From assembly GCF_024362695.1 (NCBI RefSeq), contig NC_065422.1, positions 1,984,001 through 2,048,000 on the forward strand: DNA of 64,000 nucleotides, read 5' to 3'. Shown here in pieces: positions 1-13,564 of this stretch (position 1 is its first letter; the number at the start of each line of letters is the position of its first letter). The position numbers were made by a program, and so were the translations under genes. Source of the DNA: Pectinophora gossypiella. Its lineage: Eukaryota > Arthropoda > Insecta > Lepidoptera > Gelechiidae. The notes beneath the pieces were generated by a model. It ran no database searches and had not been told where the DNA came from. It saw nothing but the letters and a program-made list of their open reading frames with translations.

Positions 1-225
1 GATTGGACACCTAATAAGACACGACGAATTTATTAAAAACATCATAGAAGGAAATCTAGAAGGAAAGAGAGGAAGGGGAAGACCAAGAAGATCTTACATG
101 GAACAGATTAAAGAAAAGGTTAACGTCGTGTCTTATAGGGAAGTCAAGGAATTGATAGACTGGAATGGAAAATGCTACACCGACAAGAGCGTGACTCTTA
201 AATTGATGATGATGATGTAACATGA
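1..225 (+). mobile_element. 5'-truncated LINE 3' end (reverse transcriptase C-terminus)
   Basis: One frame reads HLIRHDEFIKNIIEGNLEGKR followed by GRGRPRRSYMEQ, the C-terminal end of an insect endonuclease/reverse-transcriptase LINE, and ends in a (GAT)n tail. It may continue before the window. Related fragments lie at 6256-6475 (minus) and 22138-22350 (plus, with frame damage). Confidence 0.75.
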
Positions 226-883
226 TCATGTAACATAACATGCCCAGCTATAAATAAATAAATAAAATTGTTTATTTCGGATCAAAAAATTACATCCATA
301 TTATGTTAGTAAGATGTGACTTATGAAACTATTGTTAGTAACGAAAATTATATTTTGCACGCATTCATGACCATCACGTGAACGGGTAATTTCCCGTGAT
401 CGTCACCCTACGCACAAAACATCTCCAAAGCGGCGATGTGTATCGATCAGCTATGTATAAGCCCCATGTAATTAGGGGACTAGACCATTGTCATTCACTC
501 AGTCACCAGACACAACACCTGTAAACCATAATGATACAAATTATCAATGATCCAAACATGAATACAAACTCAAAGTCGAATTCCGTGGTTTAGAGTTCGC
601 GACGGGATTCGAACCAGGGAAAGGGCTATCACGGATTTACGGAGAAAAATTAACCACTTAAAACTGAGACTCCACCATACTAGAAATTTTCCTAACATAA
701 TGATCGCAATCCGGGTGACAGTGGCGAGCGATTGGTACTACCGCCGTAAAAACACCTCCAACCAACCCACAGTGGAGCAACGTGGTGGAGTATGCTCCAT
801 ATCCCTCCGTTGATTGAGTGTAGGCCTGTGCCCAGCTGTGGGACGTATGTACTTATGTATTATATATGTATACGGGGTGATAG
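226..883. repeat. Spacer with SINE fragments
   Basis: Upstream of the first visible ALG11 exon. It contains a minus-strand fragment of the SINE family seen full-length at 19409-19735 (about 535-610) and a plus-strand 3' part of the SINE-B family (about 748-851). No exon seen. Confidence 0.5.
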
Positions 884-1450
884 TGACATCGTAACGAATA
901 TTCAAGGGGGATGATTGAGACCATGATTCTGAGTTAATATCAAGTGGAATTTCATCATCATCATCATTAACAGCCTATATACGTCCCACTGCTGGGCACA
1001 GGCCACCCCTCAATCAACCGGAGGGGGTATGGAGCATACTCCACCACGCTGCTCCAATGCGGGTTGGTGGAGGTGTTTTTACGGCTAATAACAGGGACCA
1101 ACGGCATAACGTGCCCTCCGAAGCACGGAATCATCTTACTTTTTCGGACAATCAGGTGATTCAAGCCTGAAAAGTCCTTACCAAACAAAGGACAGTCCCA
1201 CAAAGTGATTTCGACAATGTCCCCATCGGGAACCGAACCCGGACCTCCAGATCGTGAGCCCAACGCTCCAACCACCAGACCACGGAGGCTGTCAAGTGGA
1301 ATTTACCGTCGCAAAATTCATGGTTTTTTTTAGTTTTTCTAAATTATTTTCAATTCTATACTTTTGCGATGGAAAATTCCACTTGATATTAACTCAGAAT
1401 CATGGCCTGAGTCATCCTTCCAAATTTTCGTTATGATGTGACCAACACTA
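884..1450. repeat. Inverted-repeat MITE (family A) interrupted by a SINE
   Basis: Arms at 884-953 and 1375-1450 are inverted copies (CAGAATCATG and CATGATTCTG blocks beside ATATCAAGTGGAA). A SINE-B copy sits between them. Related copies lie at about 4935-5150 and 5172-5345. Confidence 0.6.
954..1290 (-). mobile_element. SINE-B, full-length tRNA-derived SINE
   Basis: On the minus strand it starts with a tRNA-like head containing A-box- and B-box-like sequences (GTGGTCTGGTGG, GGGTTCGGTTCCC). It ends in a (GAT)n tail preceded by CAGCAGTGGGACGT, which resembles LINE 3' ends in this window. The flanking TCAAGTGGAATTT is duplicated (13 bp), showing insertion into MITE A. A second full copy is at 50738-51065; fragments are near 25960-26150, 27650-27730, 34786-34890, 41155-41360 and 49798-49900. 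Confidence 0.75.
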
Positions 1451-1484
1451 ACTGTATACTATAAGTGTAATTGATTTGTTGCAG

Positions 1485-4400
1485 TTGTACGGCATGGCAG
1501 GGTGCTGCGCTGACGTGGTGATGGTGAACGGAACGTGGACGGAGGACCACATCAACGAGCTGTGGGATATACCCTTCCACACCGTCCGGGTCTACCCCCC
1601 CTGCGAGGTAAACACATTTTTTGTATAGCACTCAAATTCAAAGATATCTTTATTCAGTAGGTAACATAGTAACACTTTGTTACATAACGAACATAACGAT
1701 TCGTCAATTTTTACATAACGAACGTCTCATTCGCCTAAAACTACTGCAGCTTCTCACAACCTGTATAGCCGGGGAAAAGAAGCTGCAAGAAAAACCTCGT
1801 CACAGAGACCTAGACGTTCTTTAAAAAAAAAAAATACAATTGAGTAATTCAGCTGCGTAATATCAGTTCTCAGACAGTTAATCCCATGCATTCATATCTT
1901 CTAAATAATCACTAACCTTATAATGACCTTTTTTGCAAAGTTTTTGTTTAACTACTGTCTTAAAACAGTTGAAAGGCAAATTCTGGATGTCAATTGGAAT
2001 TGGAGTTATTGTCTATTTTATAAAATGTGTATTTTTTTGACTGCTAATAAAAAGTTACCTACTTGTAAAAAAAAAATTGGAATCTTATTCGTATTACTAA
2101 AACGAGTGGTCTAATAGGTTTCAGAACTAAAGCAGTTGCGATCGCTAGTAAGAGAGACAGACCCGATCCGGATCCTGTCGGTGGCGCAGTTCCGCCCCGA
2201 GAAGGACCACCCCCTGATGCTGCAGGCCATGTACGAACTCCGGAACCTGCTCGTTAAGAACGAGATGCTTTGGCATAAGGTAACATACTAATATAATCAC
2301 TGCCCCCGGTACCAATCCTGCCGATACTTTTCAGTCAGTTACGTTTGTGGATAGGGGACCATACCTAGCAGCACAACGATAGATGGGCACAGCTGCCCAC
2401 ATGCAGACAGTCGAAGGATATCATGCCTATGATATCCAAGAGCTTTACTCGTCGAATAGTAGTGGGCAGCATTACGGGTCACTGCCCACTCAACGAACAT
2501 CTATTTAATTTAGGGATAACGGACAGCCCACTTTGTAGAGGCTGTCTGGATTTCAGAAATAAAAATAAGTATTGTTCGTAAGTGTAACTATTCAAGTTTA
2601 CACAACATAAGGTACGGTTATAAATTGAAAATCACCTACTATCAAGTCGGTCAGGAAAATTGTTAAAATCATTTCTCATAAGCAATATGTTTGCTAGGGA
2701 ATGTTGATAAGGTATGTTTGTTTTTTCTTTGACTGTGTTGAGAAAACAACTTATGTAACAAATTGTAACAAATAAAGAACTTTACAAATCAATCAAACCT
2801 CATCATCTCTCTAGCATTATCCCGTTTTCCACAGGGCTTATCTAACATGAAGATTTGACAGGTCCAGTTTTTTACAGAAGCAAAGTAAACCTATTGGCTG
2901 GTGTACTAACGTTATAATAATAGTTATGGAAGAATCTCTATATGTATATATATACTAACAGCTCAGAAAACTCTAATACCGTGTTTAAGGATATAGCATA
3001 AACATTAACGGCCTCTGTGGTTGAGCGTTGGGCTCACGATCCGGAGGCCCCGGGTTCGAATCCCGGTGGGGACATATCACAAAAATCACTTTGTGATCCC
3101 TAGTTTGGTTATAACATTACAGGCTGATCACCTGATTGTCCGAAAGTAAGATGATCCGTGCTTCGGAACACGTTAAGCCGTTGGTCCCGGTTACTACTTA
3201 CTGATGTAAATAAGTAGTCATTATCATGAGTCATGTCAGGGGTCTTTGGCGGCTCAATGACCCTGACACCAGGGTTGATGAGGCTGGTATTCCACCTCAC
3301 AACCCATACGATAAGCAGACATAAATATTTATACGTGTTCACATGTTCGGGGAAACTAGCAGCGCCAATATATTATTCTTACCGTATGCCGCCTAACGAG
3401 TAAGTGCGAGCGACAGTTCGCGCGCTCTTTTACTCCTTAGCGGCTCACAGCCATTTAAGACTAAAGTAACACCCACCCAGGGGGTGAGGTGGGCGGCCGA
3501 TACGAATTGGTGCGGGGCGGAGAGTCTTCAGTCTATATGTAGACTGATACTGAATGTACTGGAGTAATATACATTTTGACATGTGGGTTGTTCTTCTTTT
3601 TTATCGACAATGATCTGTCCTTCGTTCTGCTTCTGATAAGTTATGTTTTAGAATTTTATTTCATGTTTTGATTGTCCAAAAATATAGTTATCTTATTATA
3701 CTCAAAATACAAGCAAAATACTAATCGGTTCCTCAATTAGTTATTAACGTAGCTTGATCGTTTTTCACAAAATTATGTGACAGAGTGGTAAATTGAAATG
3801 CTGTCTCCGATGAAAAGGGCCACTCTGTCACAATATTTTTTGGAATGCGCCTGCAAAGAAAAGTATGTTACCAAGATAAAGAGAACCACTAAATAGTCCT
3901 CTACAGACACATCTTTATATGATGTTTTAAAATATTTATTGCCGTTATAATTTTAAAGATGTTAAATCCGATAAATCGAGAAAATGTCTTTTTATTGTCG
4001 ATAAAAAAGAAGAACGACCCATGTACATTATTTATCTAGACTTTTAATACTTCACTAGTTGTTGAAAGAAAGGACCCTTTTTTTTTATTTTATGACTGGA
4101 CTCCGCCCCGCACCAATAAGGTGCCAATCAAGACTTGTTACTTTTCCAAAAAGAAAAAAAACTTTATTGCTCACAAACAGACCATGCAAACATTTGTCAA
4201 ATGTAAACGGCTTTTTCCTCGTTTCCAGATAAAACTGGTTCTAGTTGGTTCGTGCCGCAATGCGGAGGACGAGGAGAGAGTGCAGAATCTGAAGGATTTG
4301 GCCAAGCACCTGTCCTTGGAAGACAACGTGGAGTTTGTTGTGAACGCGCCGTACGCGCGGCTGTTGCAGTTGTACCAGACCTCCTCTATAGCGATACATG

Positions 4401-7400
4401 CCATGTGGAACGAACACTTTGGCATCAGTAAGTATTCTGTTACAATAAAAAAATATAGAGCATAGATGTATTTTTTATATTTTTTTATTGCAAAATTTTC
4501 TTAGCTTTGAATGAGGGAGATTTTCCCTAGCTGTTAGATAGACGGCGCTGATCTTGGTAGGTTACTAAGGATCAGAATCTTCCGAGTAGAATGTCCCGAG
4601 AATTATACGATTAGTCTTTGTCTCGTGGAAGATTTTTTCTCTATCTTTGGTATCCTGGCAATGGCCCAGTAACGTAGTTGGTTTGCTAACGAATTCTTGA
4701 GAACAATTTTTTTTTATTCTAAAGAAGGTAATTCCCATTTAAATTAATTCTTGTTATTGCACCATCCCGCACCTAAATGTAATATCAATACTTCCTGCAT
4801 CTGGCTACCTGGAAGAAATTGCTGTAGAGCAATAAGGCTGCCAATTGTGCTGTAATATTTCTAGTGTACGTTTTAAAATGTTTCTGTGTACAGTGAATAA
4901 TAAAAAATATTAGATTTGATAGAAATATGGTGTTAGTAAAACCGTAACGAAAACATTGAGGGATATTTCAGACCATGGTTCAGAGTTGATATCAAGTGGA
5001 AATTTCCGTCGCAAAAGTGTGGAACTGTATATTAACTAAACAAAGAACACTAAAATTCTCATGAATTTTCCGACAAGAAATTCCATTTGATATTAACTCA
5101 GCGTCATGAGCCCAATCACCCCCTGAGTATTAGTTATGATGTCACTTACACTCTGTACAAGTATGTATACAAGTACACATGGGTGTTAGTGACATTGTAA
5201 CAAACATTGAGGAGGATGATTGGGCTCATGATTCTGAGTTAATATCATTAGTGAAGAAGATGTTAAAAAGTATAGGCCACAGCACTGAGCTCTGTGGCAT
5301 ATCAAATGGAATTTTTCATAGCAAAAGTATAGAATTAAAAAAATCTCAAATAAGAAACATGCATCTTTTTAACATGATTTTTTTGAAGAAAATCACATTA
5401 GAGTGTGATTTGTGTGTGTTCTCGCAATTAAATTGTTTTTAGATTTTTCAAAAAGGTGCTTACATTCTTTTCGCTCCGACTTGGTATCAAAAGTGGCTGC
5501 AAGTTGTCTTCTGATTATTTGTGCCTCTGCTAACCCCAATAGGGACACGAGCGTGATTTCATGTAGCAATGCATGTAATTTAAAATTATTTTCAGATCAT
5601 GACGATATAGATCGAAAAATATAATAATGTTAACAAGCTCGTCCCGGCTTGACGAGAGCTGCGGGTTCAAGTCCCGTCCGAGTTAGACTTTTCCGATTTT
5701 ATTTTTGTCCTTAGAAGTATCCCAAAGTATAGGAGAATGCATGTGAATGCTAAAAAAACAAATTCTTTTATTTTCAGGTGTAGTAGAGTGCATGGCGGCC
5801 GGGTTGATAACCATCGCGCACCGCTCCGGGGGCCCGCTGGCGGACATCGTGGAGACCTCCGAGACATCGCGCACCGGCTTCCTAGCGGCCGAGGCAGACG
5901 AGTACGCGCGAGACATACTCGAGGTCATCGCGCTGCCGGCTGACGAACGGAAAAGGATTATTGATGCTGCTAGGTACGAAAAATATATACTTGATCCGTA
6001 AATAGTATGGGAAATCAATCATTTATTCAACGTAATTATCATGGATATATGGATAAACTTGTTGAAGGTCAATGTACCAACGGCTTAACGTGCCTTCCGA
6101 AGCACGGATCATCTTACTTTCGGGCAATAAGGGATCACAAAATGATTTTTGTGATTTGTCCCCACCGGGATTCGAACCCGGGACCACTGGACCGTGAGTA
6201 CGACGCCCAACTACTGCACCACGGAGACCGTATTATATTATAAGGGTTCTCTCTCTCTATTTCAGAGCTGCGCTCTTGTCGGTGGAGTAACCGCCATTCC
6301 TCTCTTCTTCCCGCCAAAACTTTCACCTCCCGATACGACACGACCTGCACCTTCTCTTTTATTTGTTTCATAATTGTTATCCTAGGTCTACCCCTTCCTC
6401 TCTTCCCTTCAATTTTTCCTTCTATAATGTTTGTTATAAATGAATCGTGTCGTATCAGGTGGCTAATCATATTTCCTCTCCGGAAATAAGTTATAAGTCA
6501 CAAATATTTATTTTTCGTGTGCGTCAAGCTAGCGGCCTCAAAAAAAAAATGGGCACGAAAAAATCATTTGACCATACCAAAAAATAGTACTCTTATTGAA
6601 AAAAATAGTACCTGTTGTAAAAAAATTAGTACCATCACGGTTCTGGATTTATAGCCATGTTTTATTGCACTTGCTAGCTTGACGGTGAGCGAAATTTGGC
6701 GAGAGTTAACGACAAGGTCTTTCGCTTTGATTTAAACGCCAAAAAATAGTACCGAAATAGTACTCACCCCCTGCAAAATACCGAAAGTATTACTTCAACG
6801 GTTCCAAAGTTATAAAGGCAGTTCTTTGATCCCGCTAGCTTGACGTTTTGAAAATACCTATTATCTGGGGAATGCTTGCACACTTCAGTTTGTAACTAAT
6901 GTCAATAAACTCGTATGAAATAGTACTCCCTACCATCATAATTTGGACCTGATTCTCTTTGTAGAAATATGTCAAAAAGTCATTATAACCTATGCCATAC
7001 ATTTATCAAGACAAGTACAGTCGCGAACAAAATTACTACACATGGTCAAAAATGTTGTCAGATTTTAGTATTTTTCCCCATTTTTGGGTAAAAATTGGTG
7101 AAGTGCCAGGGTTGTCAGATGAAAGTAATATCATTGTTGAAACTCTTTGAGTTATTCTACAAATACTGCAAATTGTTTATTAACAAACACTTCGATCCGT
7201 AACAAATTCAACATGAAGGTATAAATTATAAAATAAAACAGCAGGTTAAAAATGTATTATGATGTATTAAAATCACAGATTGTTTTCGATAAGAACTAGA
7301 CCCATGCAGCCATTTTCTATTAAAATTAGTGCATATGGGTGTATGCAATAGGAATTTTTTGTAATAGCAGCACTCTGAAGTGCAAAGAAATGGTAGGGTA

Positions 7401-8057
7401 GACCTCCAAAATGGCAATACTTACGAATAAATTATGAGGTTATGTAATTGTCTACGTGACTGTATCAACAACAAATGTATGGCATAGGTTATGATGATTT
7501 TTTAACATTTCTACAAAGTGAATCGGATCAAAATTATGATGGTAGGGAGTACTATTTCATACGAGTTTATTGACATTAGTTACATACTGAAGTATGCAAG
7601 CGTTCCCCAGATAATAGGTATTTTCAAAACGTCAAGCTAGCGGGATCAAAGAACTGCCTTTATAACTTTGGAACCGTTGAAGTACTACTTTCGGTATTTT
7701 GCAGGGGGTTAGTACTATTTCGGTACTATTTTTTGGCGTTTAAATCAAAGCGAAAGACCTTGTCGTTAACTCTCGCCAAATTTCGCTCACCGTCAAGCTA
7801 GCAAGTGCAATAAAACATGGCTATAAATCCAGAACCGTGATGGTACTAATTTTTTTACAACAGGTACTATTTTTTTCAATAAGAGTACTATTTTTTGGTA
7901 TGGTCAAATTATTTTTTCATGCCCATTTTTTTTTTGAGGCCGCTAGCTTGACGCACACTATTTTTCTTGTTACAGAGCATCAGTTGATCGTTTTTCAACT
8001 ACAGAATTCGAGAAGTCATTCCTAAGAGCGGCCGAGCCCCTCTTTAAAATAGATTAA
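1485..8057 (+). CDS. ALG11: ALG11 alpha-1,2-mannosyltransferase, 3' part (5 exons)
   Basis: GDP-Man:Man3GlcNAc2-PP-dolichol alpha-1,2-mannosyltransferase adds the fourth and fifth mannoses to the N-glycan precursor on the cytosolic face of the ER. Exons read as 1485-1607, 2118-2279, 4229-4427, 5778-5973 and 7976-8057 (stop TAA 8055-8057). All have GT-AG ends and join in frame to about 253 residues, the C-terminal half of a family usually near 490 residues. Visible family blocks are VVMVNGTW, YPPCEV, QFRPEKDHP, GSCRN and WNEHFGI joined across an intron to VVECMAAG; this gives the GT4-type E-x7-E nucleotide-sugar motif. The second exon must use the AG at 2116-2117, because the AG nearer the coding block would put a stop in frame. 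The N-terminal membrane anchor and first exons lie upstream of the window. The last intron is packed with mobile elements. Identity is firm; the exact 5' limit is unknown. Confidence 0.93.
1640..1905 (+). repeat. Dispersed repeat shared with 17905-18490
   Basis: Shares long near-identical stretches (for example ACCTGTATAGCCGGGGAAAA and GTTCTCAGACAGTTA) with the region around 17905-18490, where the same repeat is split by a hAT-like MITE. Confidence 0.6.
2363..2570 (+). mobile_element. LINE remnant (C-terminal region of a non-LTR polyprotein)
   Basis: One frame reads ITGHCPLNEHLFNLG then DSPLCRGC, the RNase H-adjacent Cys motif common in Jockey/R1-like elements. It is short and lies inside an ALG11 intron. 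Confidence 0.6.
3007..3320 (+). mobile_element. SINE-A, tRNA-derived
   Basis: Head contains a degraded A box and a clear B box (GGGTTCGAATCCC), followed by a conserved body ending near ACCTCACAACCCA. The same family recurs at 37624-37945, 39258-39575 and 54382-54655 (plus), and 6078-6232, 33640-33873 and 41435-41672 (minus). It is not a functional tRNA gene: no acceptor stem partner and the body runs on. Confidence 0.75.
3370..4115. repeat. Foldback-like repeat pair
   Basis: GGTGCGGGGCGGAG at about 3510-3524 and TTCTTCTTTTTTATCG at about 3591-3606 recur inverted around 4000-4115, enclosing about 400 bp. The left part belongs to a dispersed family also seen at 26455-26575, 39895-40065, 41030-41125, 58195-58280 and 61918-62050. 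Confidence 0.45.
4935..5345. repeat. Two tandem copies of MITE family A
   Basis: Copies at about 4935-5150 and 5172-5345 share TTGATATTAACTCAG-type arms with the copy at 884-1450. Both are in the ALG11 intron between exons 4229-4427 and 5778-5973. Confidence 0.5.
6078..6232 (-). mobile_element. SINE-A head fragment
   Basis: Minus-strand copy of the 3007-3320 family, keeping the tRNA-like head and the first half of the body. It abuts a LINE fragment. Confidence 0.65.
6256..6475 (-). mobile_element. LINE reverse transcriptase C-terminal fragment
   Basis: The minus strand encodes MISHLIRHDSFITNIIEGK, then GRGRPRITIMKQ and LLHRQERS, the same family as at 1-225. Confidence 0.75.
6517..7958. mobile_element. 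Long-terminal-inverted-repeat DNA element with 8-bp TSD
   Basis: Arms of about 485 bp (6517-7003 and 7477-7958) are near-perfect inverted copies, with ends GTGTGCGTCAAGCTAGCGGC. The 8-bp target site TATTTTTC is duplicated at 6509-6516 and 7959-7966. A CAAGCTAGCGG-like motif recurs inside each arm in both orientations. The 470-bp centre holds no transposase ORF, so the element is non-autonomous. The superfamily is not clear; an 8-bp duplication fits hAT, P or Merlin-type integration. It is inserted in the last ALG11 intron. Confidence 0.85.
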
Positions 8058-8417
8058 ATTAGTAATTAGCGCACTTAAAATAATTGGGTACTTGACTGAG
8101 TCAAAGATAAATTATAAAATGTTAATCTACAAATAGAAGCCAGTCTAAGATGATCATAAATCGATCTCATTTTATTTTTCGACTTATTTTCTTAATGTTT
8201 TTCACGAATTTAAGTAACAATGAGTACGACGTTTAACAGCTTTTATTGATGACGTCACAGTACAGTATTTCCATACAAACTCCAAAGAAAATTTTCGTTT
8301 TGACATTTCGTAAAAAGTATCTCACTCATTTGACTAGGTTGTCAAGTAGCCAATCTTCATACACAAACTGTTATTGATTTTATACATTTACAATTTGGTA
8401 GATGATTGGCTGGAAAT

Positions 8418-8423
8418 AATAAA
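8418..8423 (+). terminator. Candidate poly(A) signal of ALG11
   Basis: First plus-strand AATAAA after the stop at 8057; a second lies at 8576-8581. Either would give a 3' UTR of about 0.4-0.5 kb. Confidence 0.3.
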
Positions 8424-8764
8424 GAAGGCTGTCTATATCCATTTAATCTAAAATAATAATAAAAATAATGGTATTCTGTCAAAACAATTTGTGTATGAGT
8501 AGAATTTATAGCTTTTTTTAATATATACATTAGTGTATCATACATACATAACTCTTAAGACGAATTATTATTATTAATAAACAATGCTTGTTTTACATAA
8601 ACATAACATAAATAGCATAAATATGTCTAACTGATGACAGGCCTCGCCACAATCAACCGGAGGGGGTATAAAGCAAATTCCACGCTGCTCCACTGCGGGT
8701 TGTTAAAGGTGATTTATGAGAATGCCAGTATTGAATGTCCACTGAGGGACTTTCCAATCTGCGT

Positions 8765-9115
8765 TCCCCAAAAACACGATAGATGGCGTTGTTAAGTTTT
8801 TTCTTCGTTGAAATTTCTAATTTCATGAATAACAGTCATGCATCTTTTATCTTTGTTTTTGGGTATAAATGATGGCCCTTTTTATAACACCAACTTCCAC
8901 CCATTATTATTCTGATCAAAATAAAGAGAAGCAATATAGGTAGCAACCTCATTCTACGTATACATAATGTGATCCAAATATCAAGCAACAATTAGTTTTA
9001 TTATGCTTCTGCCATTACATTACATTTTTGAATAATTGTGTACCCCAGCAATGAGAAAACATGATTAAAGTGAACAACGCCATCTATCGTGTGTTTGGGG
9101 AGCGATTGGAAACTC
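8765..9115 (+). repeat. Dispersed repeat family D
   Basis: Bounded by ATAGATGGCG at the left and CGCCATCTAT at the right. The inverted copy at 31000-31490 and a partial copy at about 59790-59960 share blocks such as CCACCCATTATTATTCTGAT. Confidence 0.6.
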
Positions 9116-10181
9116 ATTAAGGATTTTAATTCGAAACAAGATCCTTGACGAACTATAATGGATAACACTATGGCTAGAACCTCTGGACTAACGTATACTT
9201 ATGACATTTTTTTCCACTAGTTTTAAGCATAATGAGAATAAGGCTCTTACTAGAGCATTTTCGGTCTATTTTTACTAGCTTTCCGCCCGCGTGGACTCCC
9301 TTTTCAGCCCCCCAGGGGATGATTACCGGGATAAAAACTTACGTACTTCCTTAGGTTTAAAACTATCTTGTTACCAAATTTCACCGAAATCGGATCAGCG
9401 GATCAAGGGTGATATGCTAACCGACAGACGGTTACTTTCGCATTTACAATATTAGTATTTATTTTATTATTAAAAGGTCGTTATTGCAAAGGTGGTTTAG
9501 TCACAATTTGTTTATTAATGTAATAAAATAGTACATTATTCACGCCGTTTATCACCTAAAAGGGTGTAAAGAGCTTTCGTTTATTTATATTTGTTTCTCT
9601 AATATTATTTACAATAAATTATTTATACAGAAAATTCAATTCATGAGCGTTAGTTATCGTGCAAATTTCTGCAACAATTAAGTACATTTTAAATGCCGCT
9701 TTATAATGAATTTATTTATGAGTTGTATCATTATCATGAAGTGTAATCATTTTCAAATTTGTATAATGTAATAGTTTTCAAGTATTAAGACTGCGGCAAT
9801 GATATTTTGTTAATTTCGTAAATATGTTATTTTTAAGTGACTAGATTATTTTATAACAAGGCCAATACTTAGAGCAATAAAGTCTACCAAAGTTATGTTT
9901 TTTTTTATTGAGCGAAATTGTTTATCACCCCTCAATCGTTGCTTCACTGCAGTGCCTGTTGCATGCTGCCTGCATATCGCGCGCGATGCGATAAAGGATG
10001 CAATAGCAGTTGCTTCGTTTATCGTTTGCTACGCCTACGCTCACAAGGTTAGCAAGAGATGTCTTATTAAATAATACCAGTATTTTTTATAAAAAAACAT
10101 TTAATTAAAATTTATAACGTAGAAATTAATAATAACTATACATACAAGTATAAAATCATCTTAACTTATAATAGGGAATGT

Positions 10182-12679
<2,498 letters not shown>

Positions 12680-13564
12680 GTTGAAAATTATTTCAGATTT
12701 GAGCACAGAAACTAGAAACCCCCGAAGCAACAAGGCTAGAGAAACTAGAGAAAGTGACGTGACCACATTTTTTTTTTTTTTTTTTTGTTTTTGTTTTCCC
12801 CGAAGGGTAAGGCAAAGGGAACTATGCCCATACAGCCATGTCTGACGTATTTTTTTTCTTGATGATTAATGAAATGATGAAAGGTGATGATGATGAAACC
12901 TAAGCCCCCACCCTCGGAGTAGACTCCTACTCCGAACCCCAAACGAATTAACTCAAAAGTCCGCATAAACTTTTGAGTTATGAAGCGGCTTCCTGACACG
13001 AAGCGAAAATAGGCAGATACACTTTGTTTATTGAATACTCCAATATAATAACACTCGCGAATGTCTTCCGACTAACTTAATGCGATCATTAACCACAAAA
13101 CACCACTTCGTATTAATTATTTAGATTATTCAATGAAGAAAGCAACTGTCCCGTTCCCGTTTCCCGCCAAAAAGCCGCTGTTTTTTTTTCTGACGTGACC
13201 ACATTGTGACCACAACACGTCACTTTGACAGCAGACATTTTTGTTCTCTTTTCCTGAATAAGCAAAGGCAATATAGCACATACCACCTTTCGAGCTTAGA
13301 GAAAGCTTTCGAGGATACATTGCAATTTACAATAAAGGGCAATAAATAAATTAATTATTGTAGTTCTTATAAAAACGAAATCATAATTTTTCTTAGTTTA
13401 TAAAAAGAATAACAATCAAACAGTACTCCAACATACGAACGTAACCGGTTAGCCAACCCGTCAAACAGCTGATTGTGACATCCTCGACATCTTCGTAGCT
13501 CGTAGAAAATCAATACACAAACATGCGAACTTCGACGTTAAAAATTGCTTGAAAATAAACGAAA
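12680..13564. promoter_or_regulatory. Divergent UFM1 / PXA-gene promoter region with TGACGTG motifs
   Basis: This spacer between the UFM1 5' exon (minus) and the PXA start codon (plus) must hold both promoters unless a 5' exon is further away. It contains TGACGTG at 12755-12761 and 13191-13197 and the inverse CACGTCA at 13216-13222. TGACGTG is the core of the XBP1/ATF6 unfolded-protein response element. The two direct copies are the target-site duplication of a retroposon inserted at 12770-13190, so the promoter originally held one TGACGTG paired with the inverse copy. No TATA box is evident; TSS positions are not known. Confidence 0.5.
12770..13190 (-). mobile_element. Poly(A) retroposon copy 1, in the divergent promoter
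   Basis: A 421-bp minus-oriented element ends in a T-run on the plus strand (poly(A) of the element). It is flanked by a perfect 15-bp duplication, TGACGTGACCACATT (12755-12769 and 13191-13205). The second copy is at 15943-16346 in opposite orientation. Both copies keep a short ORF starting M[SP]GSRFITQKFMRTFELIR, but I recognise no function; the head is not clearly tRNA, 5S or 7SL. Confidence 0.8.

Larger units (their letters stand above)
8058..10181. other. Spacer between ALG11 and UFM1 (convergent)
   Basis: No gene seen. It contains the ALG11 3' UTR, a repeat at about 8130-8340 shared with 28650-28860, a repeat at 8765-9115 (family D), and a LINE-like 3' region at about 9265-9480 of the type that ends near GGTTACTTTCGCATTT. 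Confidence 0.5.

Noticed and set aside
3007..3090. tRNA gene-like A and B boxes, also at 19409, 37624, 39258, 39593 and 5641
   Set aside because: None forms a full cloverleaf with a paired acceptor stem, and each continues into a shared SINE body or is an isolated B box.
12745..12999. 84-codon minus-strand ORF, and its 107-codon partner at 16122-16445, as host genes
   Set aside because: Both lie inside the poly(A) retroposon and its flank, with target duplications. I treat them as element sequence.
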